A stretch of 64,000 nt of DNA from Calonectria ilicicola (GCA_020809705.1 CP085827.1:6510001-6574000), one strand, 5' to 3'. Positions 35,513-47,843 are shown, numbered from the stretch's first letter. Program-made: numbers and translations. The notes: generated by a model not told the origin, from the sequence alone.

Positions 35513-37176
35513 ATGGCGAACAAGGCTGAGGGCGAAGGGGCACTGGAATCCCATCTCCCAGACACCTCCGGCGCAAGCGCAAGCAGTGGCCACGAAGGCC
35601 CAAACCACAAAGAAAATTCAATCATACGCAAAATACTGCTAGCTGCTCACGTCGAGCTTCATGGCATAGATCCCATACCTCTTGAGGAGCGAACCTCGAC
35701 ACGGTACTTGGGGGCATTTACTATATGGTGCTCGATCAACACTAATATTCTCGCGTAAGTTCCCAGTTGGCCGCAGTGCAGTTCTTTTTGACTAAAATGA
35801 GTAGTATAACTTTTGGCATGCTTGGTCCTGTCACATTTGGTCTCGGTTTGAGAGATTCAGCCGTCGTCATTTTATCATTCACGTTGCTATCCACGTTTGC
35901 GCCTGCGCTCCTCTCAACTCTTGGTCCCAAAACGGGCATGCGACAAATGATACAGGCTAGATTCAGCTTCGGGTGAGTGCTACATCCAACTCAAATACAT
36001 ATATCTCCATCATAACTGACAAATACGCAAAGCTATTATCTAGCAGCTGTTCCAATAATTCTAAATTTAGCAACTTTGACTGGATTTTGCGTGATCATTG
36101 CAGTCGTTGGTGGCCAATGCTTGTCCGCAGTTGCAGAAGGAATATTATCGCCAGCAATAGGGATCGTTCTCATATCTATTGTCTCTCTACTCATCTCTTT
36201 CTGTGGCTTCAACGTCCTACACCTTTATGAAACATATGCGTGGATACCAGCACTCGTGGTCATTGTCATTGCGGTCGGATGCAGCGGTCATCATCTCAAG
36301 GAACAGACAGTTCCAGCTCCCGCTACTGCTGCTCAAATTCTGAGCTTCGGTGGAACTGTTGCCTCCTACATGATACCATGGGCATGCATAGCGTCTGATC
36401 TAACAACCTACTTTGATCCTCGAATACCAAAAGCCTCGTATGCGATTCCCCCTAATAGTTTATTCTATACCTCTGCTGACTTTTTAAGCACTCGAATTTT
36501 CTTATATAGTTACCTAGGGCTTCTCATTCCCACTGTTCTCCTTATGACTTTAGGTGCGGCTATCGGAGGCGCCATCAGCAATGTGCCTAGCTGGCAAGTT
36601 GCATACGACAAAACAATGGTTGGGGGCATTTTGGCAACCATGCTTTCTCCTGCCCAAGGCTTCGGCAAGTTCGTTGTTGTTGTACTCGCCTTCACACTCC
36701 TCGCCAACATATCGGGCACAATGTACGCCATTACCCTCAATTTCCAAACTCTTGTGTCATTCAGAGTGCCCCGCTATTTGTTTTCTATCGTCATCACAGC
36801 CATCATTATCCCTGTTGCTATCAGAGCTGCTGATGACTTTTTTATCAATCTTGAAAACTTCGTCGGATTGATTGGCTATTGGAGCGCCTCATTCGTGGGT
36901 GTTGTGCTTATGGAGCATTACGTTTTCCGTAGCGGGGATGCAAACCAGTACGATATTAGGAATTGGGATATTGCTTCCCGACTACCCAGTGGTATTGCGG
37001 CTTTAGCGGCAGGCATGCTGAGCTTTGGATTGGTTGTCCCATGCATGTCTCAAGTTTGGTGGACAGGTCCCATTGCCCAGAAGAGCGGGGACATTGGTTT
37101 CGAGGTTGCCTTCTTCTTGAGTGCACTACTCTACGTGCCATTTAGGTATCTTGAGCGACGAATCTTGTGCCGATAA
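35513..37176 (+). CDS. NCS1-family permease (purine-cytosine permease, FcyB/Fcy2-like)
   Basis: Plasma-membrane proton symporter family for cytosine, purines and related compounds. Three exons (35513-35754, 35805-35972, 36033-37176) give 517 aa, the family size. The N-terminal cytoplasmic tail holds GIDPIPLEERTSTRYLGAF, a variant of the Fcy2 RGIxPIPxxxRT signature. The first helices read TFGMLGPVTFGLGLRDSAVV and RQMIQARFSFGYYLAAVPII. About 12 helices follow, including ATAAQILSFGGTVASYMIPW and GLIGYWSASFVGVVLMEHYV, then a basic end RRILCR. Divergent from the PKS and co-directional with the acyltransferase 0.9 kb downstream. Could serve ordinary nucleobase uptake or move a pathway compound; the sequence does not decide. 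Confidence 0.93.
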
Positions 37177-38079
37177 ACATTACAAGAAATATCCTGTCTA
37201 GACTGTCTCAGTGCATGATAACTTTCTACGTGGCCAATTGATGCATGCAGACTTGAAAATTCAACATGCTTTCTTTCTAAATCTCGATCTCTTTTGGAGT
37301 CTCTTAGGCAGCTACTCAATCAAGCTTCCCGTCATGGCACATGACTTTTACAATATCACGCAAAATGATAACCAGAGCACCATGCAATCCGATATGCTAC
37401 TTTCCTAATATAGAATTCCACCGAGTGGATCGAACTTTTTGCCAAGGCTTAGCTAGAAGATCTCTTTTCGTGTGGTGAAATCGCGTGTTCTCTTCGAACT
37501 CGTACGAAGTGAGCTGCTCATAGATTGGTTCCCACAGCTTCAACTAAACAAGGGCCCGAATCCACACTAGCACTCCTGCTCATTGTTCTAGTGATTAGTC
37601 CTTGAGCAAGTGGAGACATACTGCGATTTTATTGGGCGTGTCGCCAATGCAATGGGTTCCAAAAAATCCCCTGTCCAATTATCCATGCTTCTCAGTGGAA
37701 ACGCCCTAGATGGATAAAATGATTGTTAGGCATAAGGAATTTTCCGCCACCCCATTATCATGGCTGACCGTTTCTTTGACCCCCTTCAATTCGAGAACCT
37801 TTCGGCGAATTTCTGGGGTTTAGAATGTCAATGTCACGACCCAGGTGGAGTTTGGTGAATCCTGTCAGATTTTAGCCGCTATGTCTGATCATGCTTGCAC
37901 TTAGAGTTGTGGATATGGCCAATATTCGTAGCAGCATGAAGGTTAGTTTCCTGGGACTCGGGGATTAAAACGCTAGTTCTTGGTTCCTTGATCTTAGTAA
38001 AAAGTGGTCTTTTTTGCGCCATCACAATCCATCTTCTTTCGTACTCTGTCCATTACAAGGATTCCTATCACAATTCATT
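37177..38079. other. Intergenic between permease and acyltransferase
   Basis: About 900 bases without a recognisable gene. Holds the permease 3' flank and the acyltransferase promoter. Confidence 0.5.
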
Positions 38080-39543
38080 ATGGGCTCACTTGATTCTGAA
38101 TACGCCACCCTTGGTCCATTAGACCATTTGCCCCCTCGACATTATACACGCTTTGTGTTTTATCTTCCTTTAAAATCTGGAGTTACCCCGAATGAAGCAT
38201 TCAACGAACTACAGAAAGGCTTACACAAGACCTTTCTTCAATTGCCCTGGCTGAATAGCAAAGTCTATTGGCAACCAAGCCATCGGCCAGGATGGAGACC
38301 TGGGCAGCTGGAACTCCGATATCGTCCCATGAGCGAGCTTGGCCCCTTACCGGATCAGCTCAAATTTGTCGACCTAGGACCTAACATAAGCTATGCGGAG
38401 CTTAAGGGTCAAGGTTTCCCTATGGACGTATTCAGTGATGAGCAACTATTCTGGGCTCCCTTTGAACCAAATTTGGATGAAGGCGCTGATACATTTGTTG
38501 GACAAGCAAGTTTTATTCCTGGTGGTTGTTTGCTGTCAGCGGCGTGTTTCCACTCCGTGACTGACGGTACGGGGGTGATGATCATGCTAAAAACCTGGGC
38601 TGATAATTGCAGCCGTCTGACATCACAGAGCGGGTCGCCGGATTATGAGGCGATAGCTCCGCCTGTCAACCATTTTGATCGAAACATGATTGAGTCTAGT
38701 TGGTCCGCGAGATATTGCGAGAGGTCCACTGGAGAAATAAATTCTGCCAGTTGGCAGATTTTGGGTCTTGATCCAGTTGGTGCTGACAAGTCGGATCAAA
38801 ACCCCAAACATTCTCAGATGGTACCCACGACAAGAGTATTAAAGTCTCACATCTTCTATATACCGCCTGCAAAGTTCAATTCCTTAAAACGAGATTGTGC
38901 AAAGGCTGTCACCGCAGGTCAAATCTCTGGGAATGATGCTACTTGTGCTTTAGTCTGGAGATGTCTTGTAAAAGCGCGTCAAGCTACACAAAGCAAGGCC
39001 AGTGAATCAGTTGCATCTGAAGATGCTAGGCTTGAGATGACGTTTGAGGGTCGATCATCTCTTGGCCTACCATTGACATATCTTGGGAACGTCGTTCTAA
39101 TCTCGAAGACAAAACTCCCTGTCTCAACACTCGCTAGCCCTGATACAAGTATCTCATCCATTTCGCAAGCCATACGAAACAGTGTCAATGAGCTTCACCC
39201 GGAAAGTGTTCTTGATGCATATGGCCTTGCACGCGGGATGCCTGACTATAGACGATTTGATGAGCGAGCCAATCCTATTGGCGGATGGGAGTTGCTCCTT
39301 ACCTCGTTGATGACAATGCCAGTATCCACACTTTCTTTTGGAGATCATGTATTTGCCAATGGCGGTAAAGCAGAAGCCACTCGGCCTGCTATGGATGAGT
39401 TTAATAAGCACCTACGCATTTGTTTTATCATGCCCCCCAAAAGTCATGGTGGAATTGAGGTTGTAGTCGGCTTGTTCGATGAGGAATTCGATTACTTGCG
39501 AGCTGATAAGGAATTTAGAAAGTATGCCATGCCCGTCTTTTAA
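38080..39543 (+). CDS. Acyltransferase of the BAHD / trichothecene 3-O-acetyltransferase-like family
   Basis: Intronless 487-aa protein of the transferase family PF02458, which moves acyl groups from CoA (or carrier) thioesters to hydroxyls. It opens MGSLDSEYATLGPLDHLPPR, like fungal acyltransferases. It has the catalytic HxxxD motif in CFHSVTDGTGV (His158, Asp162), a substrate-channel segment GQISGNDATCALVWRC, and a C-terminal SFGDHVFANGGKAEATRP where plant members have DFGWG. The ATG at 38080 is used because the longer frame upstream has no ATG. In a cluster whose PKS lacks a release domain, it could esterify the released product or offload the ACP-bound chain; both are inference. Confidence 0.9.
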   Translation: MGSLDSEYATLGPLDHLPPRHYTRFVFYLPLKSGVTPNEAFNELQKGLHKTFLQLPWLNSKVYWQPSHRPGWRPGQLELRYRPMSELGPLPDQLKFVDLGPNISYAELKGQGFPMDVFSDEQLFWAPFEPNLDEGADTFVGQASFIPGGCLLSAACFHSVTDGTGVMIMLKTWADNCSRLTSQSGSPDYEAIAPPVNHFDRNMIESSWSARYCERSTGEINSASWQILGLDPVGADKSDQNPKHSQMVPTTRVLKSHIFYIPPAKFNSLKRDCAKAVTAGQISGNDATCALVWRCLVKARQATQSKASESVASEDARLEMTFEGRSSLGLPLTYLGNVVLISKTKLPVSTLASPDTSISSISQAIRNSVNELHPESVLDAYGLARGMPDYRRFDERANPIGGWELLLTSLMTMPVSTLSFGDHVFANGGKAEATRPAMDEFNKHLRICFIMPPKSHGGIEVVVGLFDEEFDYLRADKEFRKYAMPVF

Positions 39544-42388
39544 GGCGTTATTAAGACATACTTTAGTAAACAGTCTTCAACGGCCAAGCGTTTGCTTCAA
39601 TAGACTGACCTTATTACTAAAATCAATCCTAATTGCATCAACACACTGATACACGATAATACGCCGGTTCTACATCAACTTGAGTCTATGTTATAATGGT
39701 GCTGACTTCCACTGATCCAATGGCCCACTATAAAGAAGTCGCTAAGAAGATAACTTCCAGGTATTTTGATGGTTAAACACGGAACAATTGCCTCTACAAC
39801 TAGAATTCCACTGATGACTCAAGCTCCCTTCATCGCTAGCCTGCCGACTTTATAATTTGACCCACCGAGGATCCTCAACTGATGATGCACAGAATTGCCC
39901 ATGTTGATTTTACCACCAATAATCGAAATTCGATTGCGATATGAGACCAGTACTGGCAAATTTCGTTAATATAAACTTAGGGTCCACAAAGGCACTTCGA
40001 TTCAACTTCCGGAATGTTTCCATGGAATGAATAATGTCGCTTTCCTGTACCTAAGTGACTCCTTTCGTCGAAAACACGTAGATTTCGTTGGCGCTATGGT
40101 CTTTTAATCATCAGGCCACTATAGGGTATTTCAGGAAAACTATTTGAAGGTGCTTTTACTAAAACAGGCCCTAGTAGTCTTATCCTTTTTCCGGGACCTT
40201 TTTGGATCTTCCTTAGAGCTATCAACCGAGATAGCGTCATCCGCGATATGTTCCTCAACGCACATTCTCCCCAGGTTCACCATCAATACGATCCACCAAA
40301 CATCCCAGTTATCTATTCCGATGAGTTATTCGGTGCACGACATGCATGCAGTCAGCGTTTGATCTACGTAATTATAAATGGCACTCATCTCAAGAATAGC
40401 AAAAAGATTAAGTCATTTCTCATGCGAACTTAAGTTTTATGTATCCTCTGTGGTACTAGACCTTGCATTGGTCTTCACAAAAAAAAAAAAGGCGTAAATC
40501 ATATTCGCCTAGAATTTGGGAAGATCAGTTCTATCCTAGCAGATCCGCGGTCAAACAATATTCCAGTCACGTTGCAAGCATATATTATTCGTCCCACTGA
40601 AGGTAAAGAAAGAACCACTTTTCTCCGTCAAAATTTAAAGGTTCAATAATATGAGCGGGTCTTTCCAAGGGTATCATAATCCGCGTCACAAATTGATGAG
40701 GTAACAGTCAGATATTAGCTCCTTGACCCACTTACACAAGAGAACATCACGACATTTATTTCCTGCAAAATTTCTCCTCGTGAAAATGGCAAATATTTCA
40801 AATTAAACTTATTCATACGATCATGATGTTAAATATATAGTTCATCACTCCAAATCAATGCAGCGGTAATGCATAGCATCCCTTCTTTCATTGATATCTT
40901 TTGTAACACTGTTCAGATGTCAATAGCTTGATCCTGGCTGTGCTATGTAACTTCAGGGTAGCCATGCGCGGGTTTTCCAATGCATGCACTCGTAGCGAAT
41001 ATTATCTTTTGGTTATTTAGAAGCTTATTTTATCCTAAGAAGGCCGTAATCTCCTTCCCTGCAGGTCGCCTACACTACTAACTTTTCATCAAAATGCCGG
41101 GGTTTTTGTCTTGTACCCCACCAGAAGTCAAAAGAAACTGGCGATGGCTTAAAACCCGAGATGGTGTTTGATGTGTGAGACTGTATTTGTGGTGTTTCCG
41201 TAATTTCATAGTTTTACATGAAGGACCATTTGCTGTAAAGTAAGTGGCATAGATGCGAGTGGTGAGTGCCCTCCATATCTCGGACGAGTACGGCGAGCCT
41301 CGGTCGACAAGGTGTCTAGACAAGAATAAGCCGAACAATACATACAAGACATTCGTTAAAGATTACTCGAAAGCAATGAGTGGAGGTGTAGGCATGGTCT
41401 CTCCCTGAACGGACAATTGTTGGTAGATTTTTACCACAGTTATGTTACTTCCATCGGACAAGGCGAAGGCGATAGGTAGGCATCTAGGATGTTGTTATAT
41501 AAGACCGGGTCGCTTAGAAGGGTCATGACGAAGCAAGTAATATATGCTAGACAGAGGTTGAAAAGACTTTCTTGGCATCGGGGAGATCAGCGACTCCATC
41601 GAATAGCGCCAGTTTATCGTCCCGAAGAGGCAAAGACACCTTGTCCGCGTCAGCACCGTTCCTAGCGCTCCCTCCACCCCGCGCCAGACCGGGGGAATAT
41701 GAGGAAAATCATGTCGACAAGGTCTCTTGTTTCAGTTCCTTGGCAACATTTACAAGGGGACACATCAATTAAGAGTGCACCTTGTTTCTATTTTCCCTTT
41801 TTTTTTCCCTTATTCGCTTCCCGCTGACCTGTCTTATTGTGGACCTACTGGGGTGCCCTGGTCCATTTCGAAACAAAACCATCCCCTACAGTCGAAACTG
41901 ATACTAGAAACCCATTCTTTTTCTTATTCTTCTTTTTTTCCCACGAATCGCCAGGCATGGTCTGCGACCAAAACGGAAAATTCACCGTCCCCCATGGCGT
42001 GGTCAGCGAAACACAATCCTTGAGGCGCGAGCTGCCGCCAGTGCCGTGCCAAGTCGCCTAGCCCAACGATGCGCTGCCGAGATGAAGTCTTCGTGCTTCA
42101 AGGGGCGGCGTCATGGATTCTGGCCCGCTACCATCCTAGCGGTACCTTGTCTCTGTGTTTGAGGCGATTGGAATCGGGTGGTGGGGTTGGGGTATCTGGA
42201 TAGTATATAGATGGACAGACAGGAACATCTCGAAGGATTCTAGAGCAGCCTTGGCTGAGCCATTCTGTTTTGTGTAGTTTGTTTCCATTCTTTTTCTCTA
42301 GACTGAAACCTGGGGTTTCGTCCTGTCTCTTTCTTTCTGTAAAATTATATCCGACTTATACACGCCAACTCTCTTTATATCCGCCACC
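39544..42388. other. Intergenic, 2.8 kb, with composition change
   Basis: No gene recognised. The left part (to about 41100) is AT-rich like the metabolite locus. From about 41500 the sequence becomes GC-richer with CT-rich tracts, matching the genes that follow. A plus-strand frame ending at 42061 (MVCDQNGKFTVPHGVVSETQ) looks mildly protein-like but stays unassigned. The last 200 bases should be the pectin lyase promoter and leader. Confidence 0.5.
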
Positions 42389-43573
42389 ATGAAGGCCACT
42401 GTCGTTCTCACTTCTGTCTTCGCGGCCATGCTCCGCACCGCTGCTGCTGCCGACGGCGTCTCTGGTACCGCCGAGGGTTTCGCCTCCGAAGTTACCGGTG
42501 GTGGTTCTGCCACTCCCGTGTACCCTACCACCACCGACGAGCTCGTCTCCTACCTTAGCGACGACACTGCCCGTGTTATTGTCCTGCAGCAGGAGTTTGA
42601 CTTCACCAGCACCGAGGGAACTGCTACCGAGACCGGCTGCGCCCCTTGGGGCACTGGTTCCGCCTGCCAGCTTGCCATCAACCAGAACGGTTGGTGCGAT
42701 AACTACCAGTCGTCAGCTGCCAAGGTCAGCGTCACTTACGATAAGGCCGGTGTTGAGGGCATCTCTGTCGGTAGCAACAAGTCCATTGTTGGAAAAGGCA
42801 CTGCTGGTGTCATCAAGGGCAAGGGTCTACGCATCAACGGTGCCAAGAACGTCATTGTTCAGAACATCAAGATTACCAACCTTAACCCCAGTCTTGTCTG
42901 GGGTGGTGATGCCGTGACCATCAACAATGCTGATCTTGTCTGGATTGACCATGTCACCACCTCTCTGATCGGCCGTCAGCACATTGTCCTCGGCACCAGC
43001 GCTGACAACCGCGTCACCCTGTCTAACAACTACATCGACGGAACCACCTCGTGGTCTGCTAACTGCAACACCTATCACTACTGGGCCCTCTACCTCGGTG
43101 GCTCCAGCGACGTAAGTCCTGATGTTTTATTTCAGAAGTTAAGTCAATTTGCTAACTAATTGCACCAGAAAATCACTCTCAAGAACAACTACATCTACCA
43201 CACCTCCGGCCGAAGCCCCAAGGTTACCGGCAGCACCCTCCTTCATGCCGTCAACAACTACTTCAGCGACATCAACGGCCATGCTTTCGAGATCGACTCT
43301 GGCACCCAGGTCCTCGCTGAGGGTAACTACTTCTCCGGTGTTGACACCCTTGTTGATGGCCAAGAGGGCTCCCTCCTCGTCACCGACAGCGATGCTTCTG
43401 CTTGCTCCAGCGGTCTTGGCCGTACCTGCCAGGCCAACGGCTACACCAGCTCTGGCACTTGGTCTGGTACCGACTCTAGCTTCCTTTCCAGCTTCTCTGG
43501 CTACACCATTGCTTCTGCTTCTGCTTATTCTTCCATCAGTGGACTTTCCAGCTCCGCTGGCAACACCCTGTAA
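42389..43573 (+). CDS. Secreted pectin lyase, polysaccharide lyase family 1 (PelA-like)
   Basis: Extracellular enzyme that cleaves methyl-esterified pectin by beta-elimination. Two exons (42389-43111, 43169-43573; 57-nt intron with GCTAAC branch site) give 375 aa, the size of fungal pectin lyases. Residues 1-20 are a signal peptide ([20 protein letters not shown]). The parallel beta-helix signatures are in place: [20 protein letters not shown], the catalytic-site segment [11 protein letters not shown] with the conserved Arg, and [20 protein letters not shown]. Pectin lyase rather than pectate lyase is favoured by the WGGDA and SGRSPK forms. The C-terminus is Ser-rich. Points to a plant-associated or saprotrophic lifestyle. 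Confidence 0.94.
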
Positions 43574-44352
43574 GCACTCAGATAGACATATTGTGGGGTA
43601 TGATGGCAAAAGAACAATCGCTGGTCTAGATCGGCATTCCTTCAATGTATCTTATTTACTCGCTTGGTCGAGTAGTTAGTGCCTGGCTCATATGCGGCTA
43701 CGTATATAGAATAAAAAAGTTGGCCCAAGCTCGAGACCTGCAAGTTTAAATCCCATTTGTACACAATGCAACCCTGGAAAGATTGCCCTCCCTCTACTTT
43801 TCTACCATTCCCCAGCTATCTAGTAATAAATGATAGATAAAATAAATAGGTATAGTGGGATGAATGTTCTCTTTTTTTTTTTTTTTTTTTGTCATGATTT
43901 ATTTATTTGTTTTTCGACCATCAAACCGGTATTCAGAGCAATCAAGTTCTATGAGAAAAATCAGGGAGACAATTCTTCAAGGGGTGCATTGTACACTTGC
44001 TTCATTGAATGGACTTAATATTCTTAATTGAATGTCTCTACAAAACATGACAGTGCAAATTATGACTCTAAACCACCCAACGATGACTAAACCCATTTCG
44101 TACAAAAGCTTGGCAATACATCAAGCGAAAGACAAAAAGCCCATGCCCGTATAACAACCATGCATCCGTGCTCTTCGGAACCAATTATCTCAAATATCAA
44201 ACTGGAGGGGGAAAAAATGCAAGCCTCCGTTGGAATACGTAAAGGAAACAGTATGTAGAGTATATAATGCAAAAAGAAAAGCGCCCATAACGTGTCCATT
44301 CCCTCAATGCCAACGCGTTCTCCCATCCTTAGTTAGTTGAAGCACATTAAAA
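43574..44352. other. Intergenic between convergent pectin lyase and exchanger genes
   Basis: Convergent 3' flanks with no recognisable gene. Contains a T19 tract at 43872-43890. Confidence 0.5.
43872..43890. repeat. T19 homopolymer
   Basis: Run of 19 T residues between the convergent pectin lyase and exchanger genes. Confidence 0.9.
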
Positions 44353-47300
44353 TCATGCGGGAAAAGCATGCCCGCTCGTTGTCCTGCCAATAGTCTTGAA
44401 GGTTCGGAACTGGCCGTCTTCTCCCATAACATCAAATCTCTGCACACCACCCATATTGGTGCTGTATCCGGTAAAATAGTATCCAGTGACCACCACCAGG
44501 TATGTCAACATCAGGATACTACCCTTAAAATAATTGCTCTTTCCCTCACCATACATGTAGCTGAGCAAGAATACACAGAGAATAACTGTCACCATGTCCC
44601 ACTGGGGAAACAATAGCGAAAAGGTGTACATTGCGGGGTCGCCTCCGGAAGGAACTCCTGGCCAGAATGCCGAGTAAAATACAAGCGCGGGAATCTGCAA
44701 CAGACAGACTTGAAGGGCGTAGGCCGATCCAATTTCCATGGACAGAGCAATGTTTCCGTTCATAGCGAAAGAGATAGCGTTCTAGGCAAGGTCAGTTTTG
44801 AGTCAGAGAAGTATCAAATGCAGCAATTTCTTACCAAAAATTCGGTTGTGTTGGGAACCAAGGCAAAAAGTGTTATTCCCAAAAACTTCTGATCAATGGA
44901 GAAGCTGTTCAGGACGACATCAACAGTGTCGACCAGAATTTCAGCGATAATGGCGTACAAGAGAGTCGCACCAAGCAAGATGACGGAACTCTTTGCTCGG
45001 CTCCAGTTCGGTGCGTCATGTCCACCATGCGTGGCATGTGCCTCAGTTGCAGGGGCATCTGTTGCTTCACCAGTTTCGTGAAAGACGGTCGGACGGGCAG
45101 GAGCCTGGGCTTTAGGAGTAGGAGGCACAGCTGAAGGTCTACGAGAGTGTCGATCACGAGAAGCAATGGCAGCAGCAGTTGCAGCAATCTCAGCAACTTC
45201 GCGAGCCAGACGCTTGTTATCGGCTTCACTTAGCCCAGCGAGATTGAGGCCGAAACGAGCATTCTCTCCACCGCTAGACTTGGGGGGAACAACATGAAGA
45301 GTGCTCGCAGATCCGTTGGGAGGTGGCACCGTCACCTGCGTGGTCGTGGAGCTCTGACGAGAGAATTCTTCGTTGAGGCCAACTTGCTTCAGAGACTGGC
45401 CAAGGATACGCTTGTAGAGGTGAGATTCGCGAACATCGGCCCCGGTTGTCTCGGCAATGGATATCGCACCGGCAGGCGTCTGAGATGGTCGAGCACTAGT
45501 GGTGTGGATGGAGGCATGCATATGATCCTCGTGTCGCTTCTCGTCCATTTCAGCGTTCCAAATTACAGCTGCGTGTGTTCGAAGCGTGAACCAAAGGCCG
45601 ATGAGGTACGAAAAGAAGAGCATAGCCGCGGCCAAATAACAATACGGGCGAACAGCCTCAAGGTAAAACCGGTCACCAAGGTTGGGAGCTTGAGAGAAAA
45701 AGCAGCGGCGGCACTCCTCACTGCTAGTATGCAAGCCAAAATCGGCACAATCCAGGCAGTTAACTTCATGTGTGCCATAAATCTGGTAGAAGAGAGTCGG
45801 GCTAAAGGAACCCACAACAGCGAACAACAACATTGTCGAAGTGACACCAGCGGACTTGGCATTGAAGCGCTGAGTCTTTCGCTTAATGGCACCAAAGCAC
45901 ATAGAAATGCCGGGCAGAAACAGGATACCAGCAAAAATACTGCCGATGATGCTTCCCTCAACCAATTGGCCCTTGCCTTGTGTGAGTGCAACACAGTAAA
46001 GGAAGACCTCGACAACGGTTGCGAAAAAGGCATTGATGGCGGCACCCACACCCATCGAGGACTGGGCCGAGATGGACGCAACGGCCTGCCCAATGAAGTA
46101 GGCAAGGGGAATAATAGATAGCAGGCCAGCAATAAAGAGGAAGGACGGCGATGTGATGACATTTTCGATGTGAAGAATCCCGTCGAGCACGAGCCAGTCG
46201 AAAATGACAAAAATGACGACAACCATCAGGTTGATAAGGAAAATGTTGGTTCCATCCACGGTGTACTTCCAGTATCGTGAACCTACAGCGCGGTAGGTAC
46301 ATAGGAGAATCGAAGAGTTCGACGCGTCAGTGCGAGCATATCTAATGTCGGACTCGAACGACAGCGCTAAAGGATGGCGTCTAAGATGGTCGAAAAGGAG
46401 GAAGGTGGCCTTACCCATAGGAATCCAGAAGACCAAGAACCAGCAGATGCCCGAGACAATGATTAGAGAGGGTGAGATCAGGCAATAAAAGAAGACAAAG
46501 AAGATGACTCTGCCAATGTTCCATTGACCACGCCCAAACAACCTTCGCTTGAGTCTGGGGGGTAGTTCACCAGATTCCCCGCGTCGACCGCGGCCGAGTA
46601 GGCTCTCAGTCTCGCTGGGCTCCGAATCAATGCTCCTTCTCGACCGACCAACGATAGAGCGGTTACGATCAGGCCCAAAGAAGAGTCTACCATACTCCAG
46701 ATCCCCGCTCTGCCACTGTTCATACTCAGAGATGCTTCTGCCCTCATCCTGATCCTCCTCCATGTAAGCCTCGTCCTTTTCCAGGCGCACAAACTTGCCA
46801 AAGGGGTAGAAGAGGTATCCGGCCAAACCCCAAAGGACCCTCCCATACTCTTTGCCACTAGGAGCAGCAGCAAAGAGAAGACACACAATGGCACCAAGAG
46901 CAGCGAGTGATGCCATCCACCAGCCAAAGAGCAGGGTCCACAGCAGGTTAAAGAGGAGCAGCCAGTTGCTCACTCTACCACCGGGGGCTGAGTGGATATC
47001 CAGCTGAGCAAACTTTTGGATAGAGCGGTCCTTTTTGTACAGGGCAGGCTTCCAGACACGAATACCGAAGGGATGAGTCTGATTGATGGCCTGTTGGCGG
47101 TCCTTCAGGGTAAAGCTTTCGGCGTCGCTGACATCGTCGTCGGAGTTGCATTCCGCATGGTCCTCGGTTTGCTCTTCATCGTTAGTATCGTCGACATCGG
47201 CTACGCTATTTGTGTCATTGTCAACGTCTTCGTTGGCATCGTCATCCTCATCGTTCTGCGAGTGCATGCGGGACAGTTGCGTGGGTAGCTTGGGGCGGCG

Positions 47301-47843
47301 GCGGGCTTCGTAGGTTTGTTGTCGCTCAGCGGCATCCTGCTCGACCTCGTGGGCGTCATCGTCGGCAGAAAAAACGCCGCCACGATGAGGAGTGGACGAA
47401 GGGCGGCGAGGCATGGGTGGCTTTCGTACTCTAGTCACAGATCGAACTCGTTCGGTGCCTTTTTGACGCGTGGACTGTGAGGATCGAGGTGGACGATCGA
47501 GAGGAGCTTCGGGGGGGAGCTGACTGGAGCTAGCCGTGGCACCTGGAAAAAGCAAAAGATTAGACCAGGGTCTGCGATAATGAAGGGAAACCAGAATCAA
47601 GAGGGGGGAAAGCTAATAAATGTGCAAATACAACACAAATTGTACAAACTCACCATAGTTTCCTTCTGGCCTACGTCGCATGGTTTCTGTAGACTGGAAA
47701 CTCTCAGACAGGCCTTCCTCGTCGCGGCCAACTGCAGCCTCAGATCTCGAGAGCGGGCTGCGGGCATCTGCAGGCGAGGTCGCACTGGAAGACTCGTCCA
47801 GGTGGCGCACCGTAGCCGTACTCTCCCGTCGTGAGGGATCCAT
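44353..47843 (-). CDS. Vacuolar cation/H+ exchanger, VNX1/CAX type
   Basis: Large Ca2+:cation antiporter family member; yeast Vnx1 exchanges Na+/K+ for protons at the vacuole. Three exons (47843-47654, 47542-44835, 44781-44353) give 1108 aa. The N-terminal 230 residues are cytoplasmic, with an Arg/Pro-rich part and then a strongly acidic stretch (NDEDDDANEDVDNDTN). Membrane segments begin at WLLLFNLLWTLLFGWWMASL. The two alpha-repeats are GVGAAINAFFATVVEVFLYC and ITLFALVPNTTEFLNAISFA, each with its conserved Glu. A loop between them carries CLDC and ECRRC, characteristic of this subfamily. A long Ser/Ala-rich linker separates the two transport halves. Start chosen at MDPSRRES, the only ATG before the first membrane segment that also keeps exon phase. 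Confidence 0.93.
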
